DNA from: Aquificota bacterium
GTDB lineage: Bacteria > Aquificota > Aquificia > Aquificales > Hydrogenothermaceae
Assembly (NCBI GenBank): GCA_013153765.1
Contig: JAADDT010000034.1
Span: 1-12,498, forward strand
Reading direction: 5' to 3'
DNA length: 12,498 nucleotides
This document shows, piece after piece, positions 1 through 8,140 of this stretch (position 1 is its first letter; every line of letters starts with the position of its first letter). Under the pieces are notes generated by a model. That model did not search any database. It had not been told where the DNA came from and worked only from the letters and a program-made list of their open reading frames with translations. A program made the translations under genes and the position numbers.

Positions 1-1191
1 CCTGCCGTGATCAAAAACGGTCTGCAGGGCTGGGGACCTGAAGGTGAGACGGACGACACTGTCCTGTGCATACCTGACAGGTCTTACGCAACCATGTATA
101 AGGAGATAGTTGAGGACATAAAGGCAAGGGGACAGTTTGACCCTACACAGATAGGAACTGTCCAGAACGTCGGTCTGATGGCTATGAAAGCCGAAGAATA
201 CGGCTCACACGACAAGACCTTCTTCCCACCTGCCGACGGCACCATGAAAGTGGTTGACGAGGAAGGAAATGTCCTTATGGAGCACTGCGTAAACGAAGGG
301 GATATTTACAGGTCCTGCATCACAAAGGACATAGCAATAAGGGACTGGATAAAGCTGGCTGTAAACAGGGCTAAAGATGCAGGAATGCCTATCGTGTTCT
401 GGCTTGACGAATACAGGGCACACGACCAGAACCTTATAGAAAAGGTGAAAGAGGAGCTTCCAAAATACGACCTTTCGGACGTTGACTGGTACATAAAAGC
501 ACCTGCAGACGCTATGAAGTTTACACTTGCAAGGTTCAGGGAAGGTAAGGACACAATATCCGTCACAGGAAACGTTTTAAGGGACTACCTTACAGACCTG
601 TTCCCTATTATTGAGGTCGGCACATCTGCAAGATCACTGTCCATCGTTCCGCTTATAGCCGGCGGTGGTGTGTTTGAGACCGGAGCAGGTGGCTCTGCAC
701 CAAAACACGTTGAACAGTTCATAAAAGAGGGACACTTAAGGTGGGACTCTTTAGGTGAGTATCTGGCTTTTGAAGAATCTCTCAAGCTTGCATACAAACA
801 GCTTAAAGCACTGCACCAGAAGGACAACCCAAGGATACTGGTTATTGCTGAAGCACTGTCAAAGGCAATAGGCAAGTATCTTGACAACGACAAAACTCCA
901 AAAAGGAAAGTGGGACAGCTTGACACAAGGGGCTCACACTTCTACCTTGCACTTTACTGGGCGGAGGCTTTAGCATCACAGACGGAAGACAAGGAGCTTG
1001 CGGAGAAGTTCTCCAAAGTTTACGCAGACCTGAAGGAAAACGAGGAAAAAATCCTTGAGGAGATAAGGGCGGCTGAAGGTAAGCCTACAGACATCGGTGG
1101 CTGGTATCACCCTGACGACGAAAAGGCTGAAAGGGCTATGAGACCAAGTGCCACACTTAACAGAATTATTGACGGGCTTTTACAGTCGTAG
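1..1191 (+). CDS. icd: Isocitrate dehydrogenase, NADP-dependent, monomeric type (3' part; 5' end outside window)
   Basis: Interconverts isocitrate and 2-oxoglutarate plus CO2 with NADP(H) in the cytoplasm. In an organism with ATP-citrate lyase it probably runs as the reductive carboxylase of the rTCA cycle, although the sequence cannot show direction. The reading frame is open from base 1: the codons before the GTG at 7 encode Pro-Ala and continue the family sequence, so that GTG is an internal Val and not a start. About 396 residues are present; the family is usually about 740, so a little over half is here. Recognisable segments are FWLDEYRAHD (fragment residues about 133-142, active-site region) and the GTSARSLSIVPL...ETGAGGSAPKHV block (bases about 619-711), which is diagnostic of the monomeric family and contributes to coenzyme binding. 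LDTRGSHFYLALYWAEAL lies further downstream. The gene ends in TAG and is followed by a strong terminator, separating it from aclBA. Confidence 0.95.
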   Translation, partial: PAVIKNGLQGWGPEGETDDTVLCIPDRSYATMYKEIVEDIKARGQFDPTQIGTVQNVGLMAMKAEEYGSHDKTFFPPADGTMKVVDEEGNVLMEHCVNEGDIYRSCITKDIAIRDWIKLAVNRAKDAGMPIVFWLDEYRAHDQNLIEKVKEELPKYDLSDVDWYIKAPADAMKFTLARFREGKDTISVTGNVLRDYLTDLFPIIEVGTSARSLSIVPLIAGGGVFETGAGGSAPKHVEQFIKEGHLRWDSLGEYLAFEESLKLAYKQLKALHQKDNPRILVIAEALSKAIGKYLDNDKTPKRKVGQLDTRGSHFYLALYWAEALASQTEDKELAEKFSKVYADLKENEEKILEEIRAAEGKPTDIGGWYHPDDEKAERAMRPSATLNRIIDGLLQS

Positions 1192-1232
1192 ATAAGTTGG
1201 AAGTTTACAAAAATAACTTTAGTCTTTCTGAT

Positions 1233-1268
1233 AGGGGCGTTTCTCTGAAAAGGGAAGCGTCCCTTTTT
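1233..1268 (+). terminator. Rho-independent terminator after isocitrate dehydrogenase
   Basis: A stem of 14 base pairs (1233-1246 with 1251-1264, three of them G-U) is closed by a GAAA tetraloop at 1247-1250 and followed directly by TTTT at 1265-1268, then ATTT. A shorter alternative hairpin (1248-1255 with 1260-1267) uses the same bases. It sits 41 nt after the upstream stop codon and just ahead of the aclB promoter candidate. Confidence 0.88.
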
Positions 1269-1275
1269 ATTTGTC

Positions 1276-1311
1276 TGATATAATTTAAAAAATCCTATAA
1301 ATGTGAGGAGG
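1276..1311 (+). promoter_or_regulatory. Putative aclBA promoter (extended -10) and strong ribosome binding site
   Basis: TGA followed by TATAAT (TG at 1276-1277, -10 hexamer 1279-1284) is an extended -10 of the sigma-70 type. No good -35 hexamer is visible, as is common with extended -10 promoters, and the expected -35 position falls inside the preceding terminator. The Shine-Dalgarno GAGGAGG at 1305-1311 is 5 nt before the aclB ATG at 1317 and fixes that start. No operator is apparent. Confidence 0.55.
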
Positions 1312-1316
1312 ATATA

Positions 1317-2621
1317 ATGGCTCAACGAGGTATTAGGGAGTACGACGGAAAAAGAATTTTAGCTCAAAACTGGGAGGATTACTTCGGTGATGCTTTCAGT
1401 TATGACTTTAAGTCCGTCCTTATCACTCCGGAAACTGATCTTGACAGACTTCCGGAAGAACACCCTTGGCTGAAGGAAACGCCTCTGGTTGCAAAACCGG
1501 ACATGCTTTTCGGAAAGAGGGGGAAGTTAGGTCTAATCCTGTTTAAAAAGGAAAAACCGGGGGACGTCAGCTGGGAAGACGCAAAGGAATGGATAAAGCA
1601 AAAAATGGCTGAAGAGGTTGAGATTAACGGAGTAAAAGGATACCTTACCCACTTCTTGGTAGAGCCTTTCGTACCGCACCAGCCGGAGGAGGAGTACTAC
1701 GTGGCTATCACCACGGACGAAGACGAGGACATTATTTATATGTCAGCGTTCGGCGGAATAGACGTTGAGGAAAACTGGGACAAGGTTGTTGAGGTAAGGA
1801 TACCTATCAACGCTTCTGACGAGGAGATTAAAAAGCTGATAGAAGAAAACGTGCCTGCTGACATCAAGGACAGGGAAAAATACGCTGACTTCGTTTATAG
1901 ACTTTACAAGCTGTTTAAAGACCTTCACTTTACTTACCTTGAGATTAACCCGCTGGTTATAGTAGGGGACAAGGTATATCCACTTGACTTTGTGGGAAGA
2001 GTTGACGACACTGCACAGTTCGTAGCCGGTAGAAAGTGGGGAGAGCTTGACTTCCCTGCCGGATTTGGAAGGGAGCTTACTCCTGAGGAAAAATACATCA
2101 AGGAGATGGACGAAAAGTCCGGAGCTTCCTTAAAGCTTACCATACTGAACCCTGAAGGTAGAATATGGACGCTGGTTGCCGGTGGAGGTGCTTCGGTCGT
2201 TTACTCGGATACCGTTGCTGACCTTGGGGCTGTTAAGGAGCTTGCAAACTACGGTGAGTATTCAGGAAACCCGACAAGGGCAGAAACGAGGGAGTACGTG
2301 AAAACCGTATTTGACCTGATGACGAGAAACAAACACCCTGAAGGGGACAAGATACTTATAATAGGCGGAGCAATAGCAAACTTCACCGACGTTGCGAAAA
2401 CCTTTGAAGGAATAATTGACGCTATGAAGGAATACGCCGACAAGCTGAAGGACGTGGGGATAAAGGTTTACGTCAGAAGGGGCGGTCCAAACTACGAAAT
2501 AGGTCTGAAAAGAATTAAGGAAGCGGCTGAAGAGCTGGGCATTCCTATAGAGGTTTACGGACCTGAAACCCACATGACAGAAATAGTCAAAAAAGCCATA
2601 GAAGAAAACAAAGTGGCATAA
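1317..2621 (+). CDS. aclB: ATP-citrate lyase, ATP-grasp/citrate-binding subunit (AclB)
   Basis: Small subunit of ATP-citrate lyase, which cleaves citrate with ATP and CoA into acetyl-CoA and oxaloacetate, the key step of the reductive TCA cycle. The 434 residues correspond to the N-terminal half of animal ACLY. An ATP-grasp region covers about residues 1-245, with KPD (60-62), KRGKLGL (67-73), LEINPLV (208-214) and PLDFVGRVDDTA. The citrate-binding domain covers about 275-430, with WTLVAGGGASVVYSDTV (284-300), GEYSGNPTR (313-321), IGGAIANFTDV (349-359), VRRGGPNYEIG (386-396) and a terminal GPETHMT (415-421). The length suits bacterial AclB (about 400-430). It lies 30 nt upstream of aclA, in the usual aclBA order, with one promoter candidate for both. 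A succinyl-CoA or citryl-CoA synthetase beta subunit is the nearest alternative, but the citrate-domain motifs and the aclA partner argue against it. Confidence 0.95.
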   Translation: MAQRGIREYDGKRILAQNWEDYFGDAFSYDFKSVLITPETDLDRLPEEHPWLKETPLVAKPDMLFGKRGKLGLILFKKEKPGDVSWEDAKEWIKQKMAEEVEINGVKGYLTHFLVEPFVPHQPEEEYYVAITTDEDEDIIYMSAFGGIDVEENWDKVVEVRIPINASDEEIKKLIEENVPADIKDREKYADFVYRLYKLFKDLHFTYLEINPLVIVGDKVYPLDFVGRVDDTAQFVAGRKWGELDFPAGFGRELTPEEKYIKEMDEKSGASLKLTILNPEGRIWTLVAGGGASVVYSDTVADLGAVKELANYGEYSGNPTRAETREYVKTVFDLMTRNKHPEGDKILIIGGAIANFTDVAKTFEGIIDAMKEYADKLKDVGIKVYVRRGGPNYEIGLKRIKEAAEELGIPIEVYGPETHMTEIVKKAIEENKVA

Positions 2622-2651
2622 GTAAAAATAGGAAATTAAGGAGGTTAACTA

Positions 2652-4502
2652 ATGAGCAAGCCTGACTACTTACTGTTTGATAGAAACACGAAAGCGATCT
2701 TTTGGAACCTTAACAGGAACGCCATCCAAAGGATGCTTGATTACGACTACGTCGTTGGAAGGGAGCCTTCCGTAGTGGCAATCGTAGCTCCCACCCAGTC
2801 AAGGAAGTTTGACAAGTTTTTCTACGGCACGAACGAGATAATGATACCCATATACAGGTCAACGCCTGAAGCGGCTAAAGACTTCCCTGAAGCTGACGTA
2901 CTGCTGAACTTTGCGTCCTTCAGAACGGCTTACGACGTGACTATGGAAGCACTGGACATTCCAACGATCAGGACTATCGCCATCACAGCCGAAGGTATTC
3001 CTGAAAGGTTTGCAAGGACTATGAGGATAAAAGCCAAAGAGCTTGGAAAGTGGCTGATAGGTCCTGCTACCGTTGGAGGTATTGCACCGGGAGCTTTCAG
3101 GATAGCCAACACGGGAGGAACGATAGAGAACATTGTAAACTCAAAACTGCACAGACCCGGCTCTGTAGGGCTTGTTACAAGGTCTGGAGGGCTGTTTAAC
3201 GAGCTTTCAAACGTTATAGCAAGGAACGCAAACGGTATTGCTGAAGGTATAGCAATCGGTGGAGACAGGTATCCGGGAACTGACTTCCTTGATCACATGC
3301 TCAGATACGAGAAAAACCCTCAGGTCAAGTTTATGGTTCTGCTTGGGGAAGTTGGCGGAACGCTGGAGCTGAGAGTTGCTGAAGCCATCAAGGAAGGTAA
3401 AATCACAAAACCTGTAATAGCGTGGTGTATCGGAACAATATCAAAACATTTCGGCGGTGAAGTCCAGTTTGGACACGCAGGGGCAAAAGCCGGAGCTGAA
3501 GCGGAAACGGCTGACGCCAAAAACGCCGCATTAAGGGAAGCCGGTGCGTTAGTTCCCACATCGTTTAACGAACTGCCGGAGCTGATAAGGGGCGTTTACG
3601 AAGAACTCCACGCAAAAGGGGAAATACCGGACATTGTGGAGCCGGAAGTACCGCCAATACCTGAAGACTACGCAAAGGCTGTGAAAGCCGGCAAGGTAAG
3701 AAGACCTACCAACTTCATATGTACCATCTCGGACGACAGGGGCGAAGAGGCTACCTACTGCGGAGTTCCCATATCTGAAGTGGTGGAAAAGGGATACTCC
3801 ATAGCTGACGTTATCGGACTGCTCTGGTTTAAGAAGAAATTCCCGGAATGGGCTTCAAACTTCCTTGATATGGTTATAAAGGTCGTTGCAGACCACGGTC
3901 CTGCCGTTTCCGGAGCACACAACACCAAGGTTACCGCAAGGGCAGGAAAAGACCTTATGTCCTCCATCGTTACAGGTATCCTTACTATAGGACCAAGGTT
4001 CGGTGGAGCTATTGACGGGGCGGCAAAATACTTCAAGATGGCAAAAGAAAAAGGAATGGACCCTGTTGAGTTCGTTGACTACATGAAAAAGGTTGAAAAG
4101 ATACCTATACCGGGAATTGGACACAGGATAAAGTCCACCAAAAATCCGGACAAGAGAGTTGAGCTTCTGAAAAACTTTGCGAAGGAACACTTCCCAAGCA
4201 CAGAGCTGTTAGACTACGCACTTGAGGTTGAAAAGGTTACCACCTCCAAGAAGGAAAACCTGATACTGAACGTTGACGGAACGATAGGTGTTCTGCTTGT
4301 GGACATGTTCAGGGCTTTAGGCTACAAGGACGAAGAGATTGACGAGCTGATAAACGCAGGGGCGTTTAACGCTTTCTTCGTGCTTGGCAGAACAATCGGA
4401 TTTATCGGACACTACCTTGACGAGAAAAGACTTGACATGCCTCTTTACAGACACCCAACGGACGACATACTGTACGACGTTAAAAGACCTGAAGGGGCAT
4501 AA
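2652..4502 (+). CDS. aclA: ATP-citrate lyase, catalytic large subunit (AclA)
   Basis: Large subunit of ATP-citrate lyase: forms citryl-CoA through a phosphohistidine and then cleaves it. The 616 residues match the usual bacterial AclA (about 610). The N-terminal CoA-binding and CoA-ligase half includes GPATVGG (137-143), VTRSGG (175-180), LGEVGG (231-236) and QFGHAGA, whose His275 is the expected phosphorylated histidine (His760 in human ACLY, from memory). The C-terminal citrate-synthase-like citryl-CoA lyase half begins near residue 350. Its predicted catalytic residues are His415 (DHGPAVSGAHNT), His491 (GIGHRIKS) and Asp542 (LNVDG); their spacing agrees with human His900, His975 and Asp1026. 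TAAGGAGGTT ends 6 nt before the ATG and is a near-ideal ribosome binding site. All key residues are present, so I expect an active enzyme complex with AclB. Confidence 0.96.
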   Translation: MSKPDYLLFDRNTKAIFWNLNRNAIQRMLDYDYVVGREPSVVAIVAPTQSRKFDKFFYGTNEIMIPIYRSTPEAAKDFPEADVLLNFASFRTAYDVTMEALDIPTIRTIAITAEGIPERFARTMRIKAKELGKWLIGPATVGGIAPGAFRIANTGGTIENIVNSKLHRPGSVGLVTRSGGLFNELSNVIARNANGIAEGIAIGGDRYPGTDFLDHMLRYEKNPQVKFMVLLGEVGGTLELRVAEAIKEGKITKPVIAWCIGTISKHFGGEVQFGHAGAKAGAEAETADAKNAALREAGALVPTSFNELPELIRGVYEELHAKGEIPDIVEPEVPPIPEDYAKAVKAGKVRRPTNFICTISDDRGEEATYCGVPISEVVEKGYSIADVIGLLWFKKKFPEWASNFLDMVIKVVADHGPAVSGAHNTKVTARAGKDLMSSIVTGILTIGPRFGGAIDGAAKYFKMAKEKGMDPVEFVDYMKKVEKIPIPGIGHRIKSTKNPDKRVELLKNFAKEHFPSTELLDYALEVEKVTTSKKENLILNVDGTIGVLLVDMFRALGYKDEEIDELINAGAFNAFFVLGRTIGFIGHYLDEKRLDMPLYRHPTDDILYDVKRPEGA

Positions 4503-4509
4503 ACCTACC

Positions 4510-4536
4510 GGGGGGCTACACAGCCCTCCTTCCTTT
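4510..4536 (+). terminator. Rho-independent terminator after aclA
   Basis: Bases 4510-4517 pair with 4522-4529 (eight pairs, one G-U) around an ACAC loop, followed by TTCCTTT. The hairpin starts 8 nt after the aclA stop. It sits between convergent genes; on the minus strand it lacks a good T tract, so it mainly serves aclBA and only weakly, if at all, the minus-strand pair. Confidence 0.7.
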
Positions 4537-4762
4537 ACAAATCCTTCAGCTGTTTTCTTATTTTTCTCCGTAAATCCCTGTCTTCAAGGCTTTTTTCTGT
4601 CTTCCACCTTAAGTACCACAGGTAAGGCACGGTTATAAGCACGATAACAAGCAAAGCAACAAACAGTATGAGGGAAACGGATATGGAAACCACTATCCCA
4701 ACCGCAATCAGCAGGTAGAACCACACCTTCGTTATCAAATCTGAAAACCTGTCATAATTCAT
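4535..4762 (-). CDS. Small membrane protein of unknown function
   Basis: I do not recognise this gene. From the ATG at 4762 it encodes 75 residues. A short polar N-terminus is followed by a very hydrophobic stretch at about residues 13-50, long enough for one long or two short membrane spans. A strongly charged C-terminus follows (about 52-75, RWKTEKSLEDRDLRRKIRKQ). An upstream in-frame start at 4807 would add 15 residues inside the aldolase gene, but the ATG at 4762 has AAAGGAAG about 6 nt upstream and is preferred. It overlaps the 3' end of the aldolase-type gene by 11 nt, so the two are almost certainly co-transcribed and perhaps translationally coupled. No functional motif is seen. Confidence 0.65.
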   Translation of the reverse strand: MNYDRFSDLITKVWFYLLIAVGIVVSISVSLILFVALLVIVLITVPYLWYLRWKTEKSLEDRDLRRKIRKQLKDL

Positions 4763-5330
4763 AACCGCTTCCTTTAAGCGTAATATAAACCTTACTGCAA
4801 AACTCAAGGTCTGAAGTCAGCTTCAGGGCGTAGTTAAGGGAGTTATGGGCTACAAAAGAGCCGTGTTTTTTTATTAAAACCACGTTTTTACCACTGTTTT
4901 TAAAAAATTCCGAAACCGCTTCAGCCAACTCCTGCGACCCGCTTGGCAGGTTCGGGGACAGGACAGGCACCTCACCTAAAAACAGCCTTCCTTCGTTGTC
5001 AACGGGAGTGAAGGAGTTCTCAACCAGAAAGCTTAAGACCACGCCGTTTACGGGATGGGCGTGTATTACAGCCGTGTAATCCGTCTTCCTGTAAACCGCC
5101 CTGTGGACTACAAGCTCCGAAGAGGCTTCCCTGTCCCTTTCGCTTTCCCTGTAAACCGGCACCTTTACAATATCCCTTTCCGTCAGGTAGCCAAGCATAG
5201 CACCTGTTCTCGTTATAAGAATACTGTCTCCCACCCTTACGCTTATGTTTCCTGCATGGGAGTTTACCAGACCTTCCCTGTATAAAACCTTGCCAGTAAA
5301 GATTATTTCCCGTATTGCCTTTTTTTCCAT
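4752..5330 (-). CDS. Class II aldolase/adducin-domain protein, fuculose-1-phosphate aldolase-like
   Basis: A predicted cytoplasmic zinc-dependent sugar-phosphate aldolase or related enzyme of 192 residues. The fold markers are SHAGNISVR (24-32), TRTGAMLGYL (40-49), catalytic-type Glu72 (SSE), zinc ligands His90 and His92 (IHAHP) and His156 (KKHG). These match E. coli FucA Glu73, His92, His94 and His155 closely in position. The start MEKKAIREII aligns with the FucA N-terminus; the longer open frame to 5585 reads through the intergenic gap into murC and is rejected. No Shine-Dalgarno is visible before the ATG, which is unusual in this window. The substrate cannot be told: L-fuculose-1-phosphate lyase, a 5-deoxypentose phosphate aldolase of nucleoside salvage, or a methylthioribulose-phosphate dehydratase are all in this superfamily. 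The partner is the small membrane protein downstream. Confidence 0.85.
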   Translation of the reverse strand: MEKKAIREIIFTGKVLYREGLVNSHAGNISVRVGDSILITRTGAMLGYLTERDIVKVPVYRESERDREASSELVVHRAVYRKTDYTAVIHAHPVNGVVLSFLVENSFTPVDNEGRLFLGEVPVLSPNLPSGSQELAEAVSEFFKNSGKNVVLIKKHGSFVAHNSLNYALKLTSDLEFCSKVYITLKGSGYEL

Positions 5331-5367
5331 TTTATATATACTACAACAAAACCATCTAAATGGCTTT

Positions 5368-5386
5368 CTTATTATAAAATTATAAG
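5368..5386. promoter_or_regulatory. AT-rich imperfect palindrome in the divergent aldolase/murC promoter gap
   Basis: The 81-nt gap between the two divergent start codons holds a 19-nt imperfect palindrome whose outer arms are CTTAT and ATAAG. It contains TATAAT twice on the minus strand (5376-5371 and 5384-5379) and TATAAA on the plus strand (5373-5378), so it could supply -10 elements in both directions. No convincing -35 boxes were found. This is an inference from position and composition. Confidence 0.35.
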
Positions 5387-5411
5387 GATAAAAAGACGCC
5401 GGGAGATTTTG

Positions 5412-6788
5412 ATGTTTAGAGGAAAGGTAAGACACATACATTTTATAGGGATAGGCGGTTCCGGAATGAACGGTATTGCACAGGTCTTGCTTAATCAGGG
5501 CTTTACCGTCTCCGGTTCTGACCTGAAGGAAAGCCAGACGGTAAAAAACCTCCGTGAGATGGGAGCTAAAGTTTTCATAGGACACGACCCTAAAAACGTG
5601 GAAGGGGCTGACGTGGTTGTGTATTCCTCCGCCGTAAACTGGGACAATCCGGAGCTTTTAAGGGCTAAAGAGCTTGGAATACCTACCATACCACGGGGAG
5701 AAATGCTTGCCGAACTGATGAGGTTTAAATACGGCATAGCTGTGGCAGGTAGCCACGGCAAAACAACCACCACCTCAATGATAGGTTCCATACTGGGAAA
5801 GACAGGATACGACCCGACCGTAGTAATAGGGGGGAAGCTTGAGGCTTACGGAAGCAACGCAAAGTTAGGTTCTGGGGACTTTATCGTGACGGAAAGTGAT
5901 GAAAGCGACGGTTCTTTCCTGAAACTGACGCCAACAATCGTATCCATAAACAACATAGACAAAGAGCATCTGGGCTTTTACAGAAACCTTGAGGAAATAA
6001 AAGAAGCATTCGTAGAGTTTGCAAACAAGGTGCCCTTCTACGGGGCTGTGGCCGTAAACGTGGACGACCAAAACGTAAAGGACATTCTACCTAAAATAGA
6101 AAAAAAGGTAATAAAGTTCGGTCTTTCTGAAGATGCGGACATAAGGGCTTACGACTTACAGTTGAAGGACGGCAGATATTCCTTCAAAATAAACGACTTT
6201 GGAGAAATACACCTGTCAATACCGGGAATTCACAACGTTTACAACGCCCTTTCTGCCGTAAGCATAGCCTACGAGCTTGGCGTTCCCTTCTGCGTTATAA
6301 AAGAAACCCTTGAAAACTTCCAGAACGCAAACAGGCGGTTTGAAGTAAAGTACGACGACGGCATAGTGATAATTGACGACTACGCCCACCACCCGACGGA
6401 AATAAAAGCCACCCTTCAGGCGGCAAGGGAGATGTATCCGGAAAACAGGATAGTAGCCGTCTTCCAGCCGCACAGGTATTCCAGAGTTTTTTCCCTTTAC
6501 GAAGGATTTACGGAAGCGTTTGACGGGGCGGACTTGAGCGTTATTACCGAAATATACCCGGCAGGGGAAAAGCCTATAGACAGCGTAAGCGGAGAAAGGC
6601 TTTCACAGGACGTCAGGGAAAAAAGCGGAAAGCCCGTTTACTTTGCACCGGACTTGGAAAAAACAGCAAGTCTGCTTAAAAACATACTGAAAAACGGCGA
6701 CGTGGTCGTAATAATGGGAGCCGGCAGTATTACAAAACTGTCAGACAGCCTGAAAACCCTCCTTGAGGAAAAGAGGGAAAAAAGATGA
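5412..6788 (+). CDS. murC: UDP-N-acetylmuramate--L-alanine ligase (MurC)
   Basis: Cytoplasmic ATP-dependent ligase adding L-Ala to UDP-MurNAc, the first amino-acid step of peptidoglycan synthesis. The 458 residues are a normal family length. Domain 1 carries GIGGSGM (13-19) for the UDP substrate. The central ATPase domain has the P-loop GSHGKTTT (113-120), ESDESDGSF (161-169) and NIDKEHLGFY (181-190). IPGIHNVYNALSA (270-282), DDYAHHPTEI (322-331) and FQPHRYSR (351-358) are the classic MurC signatures, with GAGSI near the end. A TTG at 5409 is also open, but the ATG at 5412 has GGGAG 6 nt upstream and suits the family start. It is the first gene of a four-gene operon; its TGA overlaps the next ATG (ATGA, 4 nt). 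No other mur or fts genes are adjacent, so it has left the usual dcw cluster. Confidence 0.96.
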   Translation: MFRGKVRHIHFIGIGGSGMNGIAQVLLNQGFTVSGSDLKESQTVKNLREMGAKVFIGHDPKNVEGADVVVYSSAVNWDNPELLRAKELGIPTIPRGEMLAELMRFKYGIAVAGSHGKTTTTSMIGSILGKTGYDPTVVIGGKLEAYGSNAKLGSGDFIVTESDESDGSFLKLTPTIVSINNIDKEHLGFYRNLEEIKEAFVEFANKVPFYGAVAVNVDDQNVKDILPKIEKKVIKFGLSEDADIRAYDLQLKDGRYSFKINDFGEIHLSIPGIHNVYNALSAVSIAYELGVPFCVIKETLENFQNANRRFEVKYDDGIVIIDDYAHHPTEIKATLQAAREMYPENRIVAVFQPHRYSRVFSLYEGFTEAFDGADLSVITEIYPAGEKPIDSVSGERLSQDVREKSGKPVYFAPDLEKTASLLKNILKNGDVVVIMGAGSITKLSDSLKTLLEEKREKR

Positions 6789-8140
6789 AGTTCGGTTTTG
6801 TCAACGAAGACAACATGTCCCTCCTTACAGACCTGTACGAGCTTACTATGGCACAGGTCTATTTTAAAAAAGGTATGAACAGGACGGCGGTATTTGATTT
6901 TTACATAAGACCTGCGGAAAACAGGTCTTACTTCATAAACGCCGGTCTGGAACAGCTTATCTACTACCTGCTGAACGTCAGGTTTACGGACGAGGACGTC
7001 CTTTACCTCCACTCCACCGGTCTTTTTGAAAAGGAGTTCCTGTCCTACCTTAAAAACTTCCGCTTCACCGGAAACCTTTACGCAGTTGAAGAAGGGGAGG
7101 TAGTATTTCCCAACGAGCCGGTCGTTCAGGTTGAAGCTCCGCTAATACAGGCACAAATAATAGAAACATTCCTGATAAACACACTACAGCACCCGATATT
7201 GGTGGCAACAAAAGCCATGAGGGCTTACTCGGTAGCCAGAGGAACGATGCTGGTTGACTTCGGCTTAAGGCGGGCACACGGAACGGACGCAGGTATGAAA
7301 GCCTCCCGTTCGGCGTACATAGGAGGTTTTGCAGGCACATCAAACGTCCTTGCGGGAAAGGAGTTTGGAATACCCGTATTCGGCACGATGGCACACTCAT
7401 TCATACTTGCCCACAGGGACGAGGTGGAAGCGTTTAAAAACTTCCTTCAGGTCTATCCGGAAAACTCAATACTCCTCGTTGATACCTACGACACCATACA
7501 GGGCGTTTACAACGCAATAAAATCGGTAAGGGAGCTTGGACTGGACAGGTTTAAAGGGATAAGGATAGACAGCGGGGACTTACTTACCCTGTCAAAAAGA
7601 GCAAGGATAATACTGGACAGGGAAGGCTTTAAGGACGCCGTCATAATAGCAAGTGGAGGGATAAACGAGTACAAAATAAAACAGCTATTAGATGCGGGAG
7701 CACCGATAGACGGCTGGGGAATGGGAACGGAGCTTGTGGTATCCGCAGACCTGCCCTATCTGGACTGTGCCTACAAGCTTGTGGAATACGACGGCAGACC
7801 TGTAATGAAATTCAGCACCAAAAAGAAAACACTTCCGTACAAAAAACAGATATACAGGATTTTCAAGGAAGGGAAAATAGAAAAGGACATTATCACGGTT
7901 TACGACGAAACTGTGGAAGGTGGAAAGCCTCTCCTGAAACAGTTTATAAAAGACGGAAAGCTTACGGCAGAACTGCCGAGCCTTAAAGAAATAAGGGAAA
8001 AAGCCTTAAACAGCTTTGAAAAACTACCACAACAGCTTAAGGACATAGAAAAAACTGTCCAGTTCCTACCACAGCTTTCCGAAAAACTGAAGCAGACGGT
8101 AGAAAAACTTGAAAAGGAGTATAGGAAAAAAGATGCATAA
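6785..8140 (+). CDS. pncB: Nicotinate phosphoribosyltransferase
   Basis: Joins nicotinate and PRPP to give nicotinate mononucleotide, the entry to NAD salvage. The 451 residues show the family motifs in order: LLTDLYELTMAQ (13-24), FDFYIRPAENRSYFINAGLE (37-56), DFGLRRAHGTDAG (158-170), ASRSAYIGGFAGTSNV (173-188), GTMAHSF with the expected phosphorylatable His204, DTYDTIQGV (233-241), IRIDSGDL (259-266), ASGGIN (289-294) and GTELV (314-318). The last 55 or so residues are charged, with heptad-like leucines, and look like a coiled-coil tail. The ATGA overlap with murC favours the start at 6785; a Met at residue 11 lacks a ribosome binding site. Quinolinate or nicotinamide phosphoribosyltransferase is less likely given the NAPRTase motifs. 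Its place after murC looks like an operon of convenience rather than a pathway. Confidence 0.94.
   Translation: MKFGFVNEDNMSLLTDLYELTMAQVYFKKGMNRTAVFDFYIRPAENRSYFINAGLEQLIYYLLNVRFTDEDVLYLHSTGLFEKEFLSYLKNFRFTGNLYAVEEGEVVFPNEPVVQVEAPLIQAQIIETFLINTLQHPILVATKAMRAYSVARGTMLVDFGLRRAHGTDAGMKASRSAYIGGFAGTSNVLAGKEFGIPVFGTMAHSFILAHRDEVEAFKNFLQVYPENSILLVDTYDTIQGVYNAIKSVRELGLDRFKGIRIDSGDLLTLSKRARIILDREGFKDAVIIASGGINEYKIKQLLDAGAPIDGWGMGTELVVSADLPYLDCAYKLVEYDGRPVMKFSTKKKTLPYKKQIYRIFKEGKIEKDIITVYDETVEGGKPLLKQFIKDGKLTAELPSLKEIREKALNSFEKLPQQLKDIEKTVQFLPQLSEKLKQTVEKLEKEYRKKDA

Noticed and set aside
7..9. GTG at 7 as the start of isocitrate dehydrogenase
   Set aside because: The frame is open to base 1 and the codons before it continue the family sequence; the gene begins outside the window.
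4384..4638. Plus-strand open frame across the end of aclA and the terminator
   Set aside because: It is out of frame with aclA, crosses the terminator hairpin and covers the opposing small gene; a shadow frame.
5331..5585. Longer N-terminus for the aldolase-type protein, from 5585
   Set aside because: It would overlap the 5' end of murC head to head and adds residues absent from the FucA family; MEKKAIREII at 5330 aligns with the family start.
8109..8132. TTG start for the ZnuA-like protein
   Set aside because: It would place eight charged residues before a good signal peptide; the ATG at 8133 starts that peptide directly and has AGGA upstream.
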